26,891 nt of DNA from Candidatus Saccharimonadota bacterium (GTDB lineage Bacteria > Patescibacteriota > Saccharimonadia > Saccharimonadales > Saccharimonadaceae): NCBI GenBank assembly GCA_017964115.1, contig JAGCSL010000068.1:1-26891 (forward strand), given 5' to 3'. Below, piece after piece: positions 21,258-26,891 of this stretch (positions are counted from its first letter, which is position 1; each line of letters starts with the position of its first letter). A program made the translations under genes and the position numbers. The notes below the pieces were generated by a model. It was given only the letters and a program-made list of their open reading frames with translations, had not been told where the DNA came from and did not search any database.

Positions 21258-22420
21258 TAGCCGAGCATCCTTTCGAATACTTCGATAGTTTTATCAATAT
21301 CGCTCGGGCGAATATGATAACCCATCGAGAAGCGAATTAGCGGTGGATAATGTTTTACGTGATCGAGATAATAATGAACACAGAAATAACCAGTACGCGC
21401 CATAATGCCCTCGTTTGAAAGCGCACCGCCGACCAGATGTGAATCGAGGCCGTCAATATAGAATGACATGGTCGGATTCGGTTCGGCGTTCACTAAATGA
21501 ACACGTTCTTGTCCACTTAGATAGTCAAACAAACGCTCATATTGATGGCGAAAAGTCTCTTTTTCTGACTTAGTGCGATTATTGAGCCATTTGATCGCTT
21601 CGCCAAAAGCAACAATTTCGCCCCAGGCTTGCAAGCCAGATTCGAACTTCGTATATGCATGGTTCGCTGACTCAGCGGAAAGCTTATAGCTTTCTTTTTC
21701 AACGTCGTCAACCATGCCGCCGCCGATAAAACTAGTTTCAATTTGCTTAAATAAATCACGGCGCACTACCATAAAGCCAAGTGACGGACCATACATTTTG
21801 TGAGCGGAGCTACAAATTGCATCGGCCTCGGTTTTGTATAAGATCTCCGGACTATGCGCCAAGGCTTGTGCGGCATCTATAATGATCACGCCCTTTTGTT
21901 TATGAACTTTCTTAATTAATTCTTTGACATTGCTGAGCTTACGGCCGTCAATATTCGAGGCGCAGTTCACGACGACGAGCGCCTTTGAAAAATCATAATT
22001 ATCAAGATTAATCGATCCATCCTCTTCGCGCACCATAACTTCGCGCGGGATATTGTGGCGTTTCGCAAAAGTCATTGTTGAGAGAAATGGCGAATTGTGC
22101 TCAATATCGGAAGTCACAACTTTATCAAAAATACCATCTTTGAACTGATCAAGTAAAAGATTAATGCCGTAAGTCGTATTAAGAGTGAACGAAACTGAAT
22201 AATCTTTCGGTTTGAGTTTGAGATACTTCAGAATCAATGAGCGAGTTTCTTCCACAAGTTCGTCAGTTTTACGCCCCCAGGCGTATTTAACGCGTTCGCC
22301 ACAAGAATTATGCTCAGTGTAATATCTATTCAAAGCCTCGATAACTGGGCGTGGGCGCAAAGATTGACAGGCGGAATCAAGATATACGTCGCCATCCTGC
22401 AAATAATCAAAATCTTTCAC
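21257..22420 (-). CDS. Class V aminotransferase, SufS-like cysteine desulfurase
   Basis: 387 aa, PLP-dependent. VYLDSACQSLRP at the start, IEHNSPF (His108, stacks on PLP), IIIDAAQALAHS (Asp182), SSAHKMYGPS with the PLP lysine at 208, and ARTGYFCVHYYL, where Cys347 stands at the position of the SufS catalytic cysteine. This fits a group II desulfurase that takes sulfur from cysteine for Fe-S clusters or other thio-cofactors. No suf or isc partners are in the window, so the acceptor is unknown. The start is GTG at 22420 behind AAAGGAGGTG. It is the first gene of a four-gene operon with overlapping junctions. Confidence 0.88.
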   Translation of the reverse strand: MKDFDYLQDGDVYLDSACQSLRPRPVIEALNRYYTEHNSCGERVKYAWGRKTDELVEETRSLILKYLKLKPKDYSVSFTLNTTYGINLLLDQFKDGIFDKVVTSDIEHNSPFLSTMTFAKRHNIPREVMVREEDGSINLDNYDFSKALVVVNCASNIDGRKLSNVKELIKKVHKQKGVIIIDAAQALAHSPEILYKTEADAICSSAHKMYGPSLGFMVVRRDLFKQIETSFIGGGMVDDVEKESYKLSAESANHAYTKFESGLQAWGEIVAFGEAIKWLNNRTKSEKETFRHQYERLFDYLSGQERVHLVNAEPNPTMSFYIDGLDSHLVGGALSNEGIMARTGYFCVHYYLDHVKHYPPLIRFSMGYHIRPSDIDKTIEVFERMLG

Positions 22421-22444
22421 TTCACCTCCTTTATTCTCAACTAC

Positions 22445-22453
22445 ATTATATCA
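22445..22453 (-). promoter_or_regulatory. Extended -10 promoter for the SufS-like operon
   Basis: The minus strand reads TGA-TATAAT. Transcription about seven bases later gives a leader of roughly 18 nt that holds the AAAGGAGGTG site before the GTG at 22420. Confidence 0.65.
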
Positions 22454-22486
22454 TTGTTGGTCATCTCTTGCATTAGCTTAACCTCC

Positions 22487-22515
22487 TTGACTTTTTCTAG
22501 TAAAAGATGCATAAT
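22487..22515 (+). promoter_or_regulatory. Promoter for the 22563 gene
   Basis: TTGACT (22487-22492), 17-bp spacer, CATAAT (22510-22515). The first ten bases, TTGACTTTTT, and the ATGC before the -10 match the promoter at 8089. Confidence 0.75.
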
Positions 22516-22562
22516 ATTGTTTAACAACTTTCTTCTTGGGCTATACAAAGGGAGGTGGTCTC

Positions 22563-22952
22563 GTGAGCAAGAAGGGGTATGTTGCTTTTTATGGAACGGT
22601 CGGAATGGCGATGAGGCAACTTGTACAGATCCTCTACGAACGCAGTTTTGCGATGGTGACTGAGAGTAGTTATCAAGATTGGCTGAAAACTAAGGACTTT
22701 ATCGACGAATATAGCGAGGAGATTAGGTGTAACGACGATGTCGTGCGGCAACGCTCAGTAGCTTCGTTCAGCGATAAGAATCAGACATGGGAAGTCACAA
22801 CCTACAAATGTCCTCATCCGTACCTGCCCGACACAGAAGGCTGGCGTTTCGTCGAACGAGTCAAACTCGATAACGCTGAGCTGGCGGAGTCACTTTTAAC
22901 AGTCGAGGAATTCATTGTCATCCTCAAGAAAAAGACTAAGATCCCAGAGTAA
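22563..22952 (+). CDS. Small protein, paralogue A of a family with the 23898 gene
   Basis: 129 aa from a GTG at 22563, preceded by AAAGGGAGGTGGT. The protein starts (M)SKKGYVAFYGTVG. It shares with the 23898 product a YGT(V/I)G start, a YQ-W core, WxVxTYKCxH and WRFxERxK. The Cys and His of TYKCPH are conserved between the two. There is no signal peptide or membrane helix, so it is cytoplasmic. No known family recognised. A TTG start at 22536 was rejected because it lies upstream of the ribosome site. Promoter and tandem terminators frame it as a single-gene unit. Confidence 0.8.
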   Translation: MSKKGYVAFYGTVGMAMRQLVQILYERSFAMVTESSYQDWLKTKDFIDEYSEEIRCNDDVVRQRSVASFSDKNQTWEVTTYKCPHPYLPDTEGWRFVERVKLDNAELAESLLTVEEFIVILKKKTKIPE

Positions 22953-22960
22953 CAAAGAAC

Positions 22961-22990
22961 AGCCTCGGACGGTATGCCCGAGGCTTAAAT
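22961..22990 (+). terminator. Terminator hairpin after the 22563 gene
   Basis: AGCCTCGG (22961-22968) pairs with CCGAGGCT (22978-22985), followed by TAAATTTT. It lies eight bases past the stop. Confidence 0.75.
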
Positions 22991-23000
22991 TTTGGCATAA

Positions 23001-23040
23001 CAAAAAAGCCCCGTCCGAGAATCCGGGCGGGGCTCCTTTT
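23001..23040. terminator. Strong bidirectional terminator between the 22563 gene and the BI-1 gene
   Basis: AGCCCCGTCCG (23007-23017) pairs with the segment ending GGCGGGGCT (to 23034). It has an A-run on the left and CCTTTT on the right, so it serves the minus-strand BI-1 gene best (T-run TTTTTT on that strand) and backs up the plus-strand gene. Confidence 0.85.
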
Positions 23041-23051
23041 GAGCGTCTGTT

Positions 23052-23705
23052 TTAGTTATTGTCGTCAAGAAGCGCGACAAGACGCAGAAAGATGTTGGCG
23101 ATGTCTATGTACAGATCCACACAGCTGTCGATGGCATTATCTAATGTATGTCTCTTTTCCTGCGCGAGAGCCCAGTCGAATCCGACGTACCCGCAGAATA
23201 TGAGCACGACGATCCAGTCAATGATGGTCGGATGATACCAACCAAATACCAGGCAGAGAATTTCTATCACGATAACCGCCAGCAACGAGAAGAACAGGAC
23301 GCGACCAAGCGACAAAAACGCTTTCGGAAACATAATAGACAACAGAAGCATGATGAGTGTCACGCCCGCAGTCGCTGCAGCGGCATGCAGAACCGAGACG
23401 GCACTTACGCCTTGCAGGCATACGCTGAGCACAGCGCCGAACGGTACAACGACCATGTTATAGCCAATGAAGCTGACGATAGGCTTGTCACTTTTACGGC
23501 TGATGATTATTCCGGCGATAGCCATAGCGAAATAGGCAATGACCAGAACAATCGGATTCCAGGTTGCGAAGTAGGGGCCGGCGAGTTTAATAATGATGGC
23601 GCTCAGGGCAAAACCCCATAAAAGCACTGCTCCGATGATGGAATTGTAGCTTGCGAGCGGCATCTCGCCTTCCCTTTGTGAATAGTAAAAATCCCTATTT
23701 CCCAT
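23052..23705 (-). CDS. Bax inhibitor-1 / YccA family membrane protein
   Basis: 217 aa with a short polar N-terminus and about seven membrane helices. The C-terminal signature of the family is clear: CGYVGFDWALAQE followed by SCVDLYIDIANIFLRLVALLDD, which matches the conserved LYLDxxNxFLxLLxLL end. BI-1/YccA proteins are pH-sensitive calcium leak channels or modulators of the FtsH protease in studied bacteria. The ATG at 23705 has GGAGGTG seven bases upstream. A near-consensus promoter lies 57-90 bp upstream. It sits between the two paralogous small genes on the opposite strand. Confidence 0.88.
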   Translation of the reverse strand: MGNRDFYYSQREGEMPLASYNSIIGAVLLWGFALSAIIIKLAGPYFATWNPIVLVIAYFAMAIAGIIISRKSDKPIVSFIGYNMVVVPFGAVLSVCLQGVSAVSVLHAAAATAGVTLIMLLLSIMFPKAFLSLGRVLFFSLLAVIVIEILCLVFGWYHPTIIDWIVVLIFCGYVGFDWALAQEKRHTLDNAIDSCVDLYIDIANIFLRLVALLDDNN

Positions 23706-23768
23706 AATACACCTCCGTTAAAGATCTTACTTACCCTTTTGGGATTGGTTGGATAAGTAGCATATATT

Positions 23769-23797
23769 ATTTTATCATACTTATGCATTTTTGTCAA
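23769..23797 (-). promoter_or_regulatory. Promoter of the BI-1 family gene
   Basis: The minus strand reads TTGACA (23797-23792), 17-bp spacer, TAAAAT (23774-23769), with TGA giving an extended -10. The leader is about 57 nt. Confidence 0.85.
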
Positions 23798-23816
23798 TTG
23801 CGATGACATACTATGG

Positions 23817-23845
23817 TTGTTAAATCCACTATTATATGGTATAAT
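23817..23845 (+). promoter_or_regulatory. Promoter for the 23898 gene
   Basis: TTGTTA (23817-23822), 17-bp spacer, TATAAT (23840-23845), with TGG giving an extended -10. The leader is about 46 nt. Confidence 0.75.
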
Positions 23846-23897
23846 TTATCTATATTTTCCAACAACACAGCCGCCCAGTGAACAGGAGGTGATACAA

Positions 23898-24326
23898 GTG
23901 GGCAAAGGAGAGTATGAGCTGTATTATGGAACGATCGGTTTCGCCTTAACGCAGATAGCTGAGGGATTAGGGCGTCATGATTATGCTCTGGTTCCGGAAG
24001 AGACCTATCAGACCTGGATTGGTTTCGGTACTTTCGAGAGCGAAGAAAGCGCCGTAGTAAGAAAACGCGATCGTTTTATTGCACATTTCGAGGACGAAGA
24101 TGGGCGAAAGTGGGATGTCGCCACTTATAAGTGCGTACATGAGCACTTTCCGCTTCAGGGCGTCCATTGGCGCTTCATCGAACGCATCAAGTGTGACGGT
24201 AAAGTTTTTGCCAAGCCTAAGATCACAATCGCGACATATGAAAAGGTCGTGCAGAAAGCTCAGGAGAAGGCAAAAGAGGAAGCGGCATATTTCAGAAGTT
24301 TTGCGGCACGCTGGTTTGGCGACTAA
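23898..24326 (+). CDS. Small protein, paralogue B of a family with the 22563 gene
   Basis: 142 aa from a GTG at 23898 with CAGGAGGTGATAC upstream, nearly the full anti-16S complement. The protein begins (M)GKGEYELYYGTIGFAL and carries the same landmarks as paralogue A: YQTW, WDVATYKCVH and WRFIERIK. It is longer at the C-terminus, where AKPKITIATYEKVVQKAQ is followed by a Lys/Glu/Ala helix and ends FAARWFGD. It is cytoplasmic with no signal or helix. No known family recognised. An upstream TTG reading from 23817 overlaps the promoter and was rejected. Its own promoter and a strong terminator frame it. Confidence 0.8.
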   Translation: MGKGEYELYYGTIGFALTQIAEGLGRHDYALVPEETYQTWIGFGTFESEESAVVRKRDRFIAHFEDEDGRKWDVATYKCVHEHFPLQGVHWRFIERIKCDGKVFAKPKITIATYEKVVQKAQEKAKEEAAYFRSFAARWFGD

Positions 24327-24351
24327 GGTCACAAACCGCGATTGCGTCGTA

Positions 24352-24380
24352 TCCCCGGGCGAGCAGCCCGGGGAATTTTT
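24352..24380 (+). terminator. Terminator after the 23898 gene
   Basis: TCCCCGGGC (24352-24360) pairs completely with GCCCGGGGA (24366-24374) over a five-base loop, then ATTTTTG. Confidence 0.93.
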
Positions 24381-24393
24381 GTGCAATAAACAC

Positions 24394-24425
24394 AAAAAAT
24401 ACCCCTATAGAGAGGGGTATTTTTT
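24394..24425. terminator. Terminator of rpoC (bidirectional)
   Basis: ATACCCCT (24399-24406) pairs with AGGGGTAT (24413-24420), flanked by A- and T-runs on both sides. It lies 12 bp past the rpoC stop on the minus strand. Confidence 0.92.
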
Positions 24426-24436
24426 ATGCCTTGCGA

Positions 24437-26891
24437 TTAGATATTATCCAATTCGCCTTCAGCCGGTTCGGCGACTTCTTCTTCGGAAGTTTCCTCAAGA
24501 CCAACGTATTGAGCGAGAGGCTCAACGCCAGTACCTACAGGGATCTTGCGACCGATAATCACATTCTCCTTGAGACCCTTGAGATGGTCAACGCGACCAG
24601 AGATAGCGCTCGAAATCAAGACGCGAGTTGTATCCTGGAAGGATGCAGCTGACAAGAAGGAGTCGGAGTAGATGGAAACCTTAGAAATACCAAGTAGCAT
24701 CTGCGTAAACTCAGCTGGAGCCTTACCCTCGGCAAGTGCAGCTGCGTTTTCTTCCGCAACGGCAGCCTTACTGACGATATCACCAGTAACGAAGCTAGTG
24801 TCGCCAGGTTCGTCGATCATCACACGCGAGAACATCTGGCGAATGATAACTTCGAGATGCTTGGCGGAGATTTCATGACCTTGAGCAGCGTAGATAGTAA
24901 GGATATCGTTCAAGATATAGCGTTCAGTTTCTTCGATGCCCTTGTACTTCATGAGATCTTGAAGATTCAAAGAACCTTCAGATAGGCGATCACCCGGCTC
25001 GACATGATCACCGTCTTTGACGGTCAATGCAAAGTCCGTTGGCACAGAAACCTTGAGTGGAGCGCCCGCATTGGCGACTAGCACAATTTCTTTATCGGTC
25101 AATTCAGCAGTGCCATCGAATGGTGCAACGATTGGGTCAGCGCCCTTAGCCTTGCTGGCGATTACGGCTCCAGTCTTAACGGAAGCGCCGTCTTTAACCT
25201 TAGCCTTGCGGCCGTCGAGAGCGAAGTGCTCTTTCTTGCCTGCATCTGGGGTAACCTGGACAATATTATGGCGTCCTTCTTCCCAAGCAGAAACAATACC
25301 CGCAATGGTCGAAATGTAGGCCTGACCTTTTGGCGTACGGGCTTCGAGAAGCTCCTCGACGCGTGGAAGACCACGGGAGATAGCACCGGAACCGGCAACA
25401 CCGGAGGAGTGCTTAGTATCGAGCGTAAGCTGAGTACCAGGCTCACCGACGGATTGAGCAGCGATAACGCCAACTGGTTCATGGAAGGCAACTGGCTGGC
25501 GAGTCGACATATCAATACCGTAAGCCTTGCGCGGAACACCATCGTTGCACTCGGTAGTAAGAACGCTCTGAATCTTCAAGCTATCGATATCTTCGTCAGC
25601 GGCGAGCTGATCGGCCATTTCGCGAGAGATGAGCTGATCGTTTTCAAGACCATACTTCTCTACTGCTTCGGCGGAATAACGACCATAGATACGATCCGCA
25701 AAACCGATTCCAGTAATTTCTGATTCGCTCTTGTAGATGCGGAAACCTGGATCTTCGGCTTCTTCTTCTACCGTGAAGACATCCTGAGACACGTCGACGA
25801 GACGACGGGTGAGATAACCAGAGTCGGCAGTACGAAGAGCAGTTGATACCTGACCTTGGCGTGCACCACGAGTGGCGATGAAGGATTCGAGCGTGTTAAG
25901 ACCTTTCTTGTAGCTCGACTTGACTGGAAGCTCAATCTCGCGGTTAAAGACGTCTACCATGATACCGATGGTTGCAGATGCAAGCTTAATGTTACCTGCG
26001 GAACCACGGGCGCCAGAGTTGGTCATGATGGAGATGTTCGTGTCGAGGTGAGCAAGATTATCTTTAACGAGTTTGGAAATATCATCATCGACCTTGCGCC
26101 AGGCAGCAACAGTGAGGCGATAGCGCTCATCTTCAGTAATGAGACCTTCCTCGTATTGTTGGTTAATCTGCGCAGCAACACCTTCGCCTTCAGCAAGCAT
26201 TGGCTCAACTTCGGAGTAGTATGGATAGTCGTCTTTAGAGGTAGAAACACCAGCGACAGTCTCATACTTGAAGGAGAGATCCTTGATGGCGTCAGCAGCT
26301 TCAACAGCAGCATCGGCACCGAACTGGTTAAGGATGTTAGCCATCACCTTCTTGAGATGTTTACTGTTCTGAACCTCGTTGTCGTATGGATATTCCTTTG
26401 GCAAGACTTCATTAAAGAAGACGCGACCAAGGGTAGTATCACGCTTCTGGCCTTTCGTGTGGACACGAATTGGGGTCTGAAGCTGAATGAGACCCATATC
26501 ATAAGCTAGCTCTGCTTCATAAACACTTGTGTAAGCCTTGCGCTCAGTCTGGGCGGATGGCTTTTCGTAAGTGAGATAGTAGCTACCAAGCACAACGTCC
26601 TGCGTAATCGAGAGTACTGGGGCGCCATCGGCTGGCTTCAAGAGGTTCTTGCCGGCAGCCATGAGTTCCTTTGCTTCAGCCTGAGCTTCAGCGGAAAGTG
26701 GAAGATGGACGGCCATCTGGTCGCCATCGTAGTCGGCGTTGAAACCGTTTGCTACGAGCGGATGGAGTTTGATCGCTTTACCATCAACCAAACGTGGCTG
26801 GAAGGCTTGAACGGATAGACGGTGGAGAGATGGAGCGCGGTTCAAGAGTACATACTTACCTTCAATGACTTCGTCGAGCGCATCCCAAATC
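24437..26891 (-). CDS. rpoC: RNA polymerase beta' subunit RpoC (C-terminal part; start outside window)
   Basis: About 818 codons are visible; the frame continues past the window end (IWDALDEVIEGKYVLLNRAP just before the edge of the track). The catalytic loop NADYDGDQMAVHLPLS, with the three Mg-binding Asp, maps to about 26740-26690. Later parts include the bridge-helix and trigger-loop region (MTNSGARGSAGNIKLASATIG, split around 26040-25975, and QPVAFHEPVGVIAAQSVGEPGTQLTL, near 25500-25420) and the conserved C-terminal VIIGRKIPVGTG. The tail is acidic and ends EGELDNI. The core enzyme makes all RNA in the cell. rpoB would be expected upstream, beyond the window. Confidence 0.98.
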   Translation of the reverse strand, partial: IWDALDEVIEGKYVLLNRAPSLHRLSVQAFQPRLVDGKAIKLHPLVANGFNADYDGDQMAVHLPLSAEAQAEAKELMAAGKNLLKPADGAPVLSITQDVVLGSYYLTYEKPSAQTERKAYTSVYEAELAYDMGLIQLQTPIRVHTKGQKRDTTLGRVFFNEVLPKEYPYDNEVQNSKHLKKVMANILNQFGADAAVEAADAIKDLSFKYETVAGVSTSKDDYPYYSEVEPMLAEGEGVAAQINQQYEEGLITEDERYRLTVAAWRKVDDDISKLVKDNLAHLDTNISIMTNSGARGSAGNIKLASATIGIMVDVFNREIELPVKSSYKKGLNTLESFIATRGARQGQVSTALRTADSGYLTRRLVDVSQDVFTVEEEAEDPGFRIYKSESEITGIGFADRIYGRYSAEAVEKYGLENDQLISREMADQLAADEDIDSLKIQSVLTTECNDGVPRKAYGIDMSTRQPVAFHEPVGVIAAQSVGEPGTQLTLDTKHSSGVAGSGAISRGLPRVEELLEARTPKGQAYISTIAGIVSAWEEGRHNIVQVTPDAGKKEHFALDGRKAKVKDGASVKTGAVIASKAKGADPIVAPFDGTAELTDKEIVLVANAGAPLKVSVPTDFALTVKDGDHVEPGDRLSEGSLNLQDLMKYKGIEETERYILNDILTIYAAQGHEISAKHLEVIIRQMFSRVMIDEPGDTSFVTGDIVSKAAVAEENAAALAEGKAPAEFTQMLLGISKVSIYSDSFLSAASFQDTTRVLISSAISGRVDHLKGLKENVIIGRKIPVGTGVEPLAQYVGLEETSEEEVAEPAEGELDNI

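Noticed and set aside
25226..26509. Long open frames on the plus strand opposite rpoC (up to 217 codons)
   Set aside because: They lie fully inside rpoC, whose protein is strongly conserved, have no ribosome site or promoter, and read as low-quality protein. They are shadows of the codon pattern.
1..26891. Alternative genetic code with UGA as glycine
   Set aside because: UGA ends several genes at the expected family length (grpE, metK, the 6072 gene) and no conserved gene has an in-frame UGA.

Overview
The window looks like a piece of a small-genome Candidatus Patescibacteria (CPR) chromosome, most likely Saccharibacteria (TM7). This assignment is inferred from gene content and style: very tight gene packing, trimmed versions of universal proteins (MetK of 341 aa, HrcA of 246 aa), many single-pass membrane proteins with no clear relatives, and moderate GC. 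UGA is a normal stop (rsmD's neighbours, grpE and metK end in TGA), which argues against the UGA-glycine CPR lineages. No tRNA, rRNA, IS element, CRISPR or phage gene was seen.

Layout. (1) 1-5351, minus strand: a 5'-complete but window-truncated membrane protein; a three-gene unit (Pro/Ala-rich protein, a protein with two HxT motifs like 2H phosphoesterases, a degenerate TPM-like membrane protein); a LemA-TPM pair; a small membrane protein. (2) 5372-6572, plus: membrane-anchored rhodanese-like and thioredoxin-like proteins with overlapping genes. (3) 6590-7912, minus: a single-pass membrane protein and an Hsp20 chaperone under a CIRCE operator. (4) 8164-8613, plus: an isolated unknown gene with a textbook promoter. 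(5) 8661-14030, minus: one compact six-gene unit hrcA-grpE-trmD-recG-(phospholipase C/nuclease-like)-rsmD, again led by a CIRCE element. (6) 14079-16042: a divergent pair (membrane sensor-like protein and adenylate-kinase-like protein) sharing a palindromic -10. (7) 16043-18989, minus: metK behind a SAM-I-type riboswitch, then lepA. (8) 18990-22420, minus: a class V aminotransferase (SufS-like), a DsbA-like membrane protein, uppP and an unknown gene in one overlapping operon. (9) 22563-24326: two paralogous small unknown genes flanking a Bax-inhibitor-1 family membrane protein, all with strong promoters, strong Shine-Dalgarno sites and strong terminators. (10) 24437-end, minus: the 3' two-thirds of rpoC.

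Regulation is the richest part of the window. HrcA is encoded here and both its own operon and hsp20 carry CIRCE operators whose spacer contains the -35 box, so the stress regulon can be read directly. MetK is controlled by a compact SAM-I riboswitch whose P1 helix includes the first bases of the start codon. Five genes (5372, 15272, recG, hrcA, lepA) have a -10 hexamer ending exactly six bases before the ATG and no Shine-Dalgarno, which predicts leaderless mRNAs. Two divergent gene pairs share a palindromic -10. A second class of genes, mostly the accessory ones, instead uses extended -10 or consensus promoters, leaders of roughly 20-100 nt and near-perfect Shine-Dalgarno sites.
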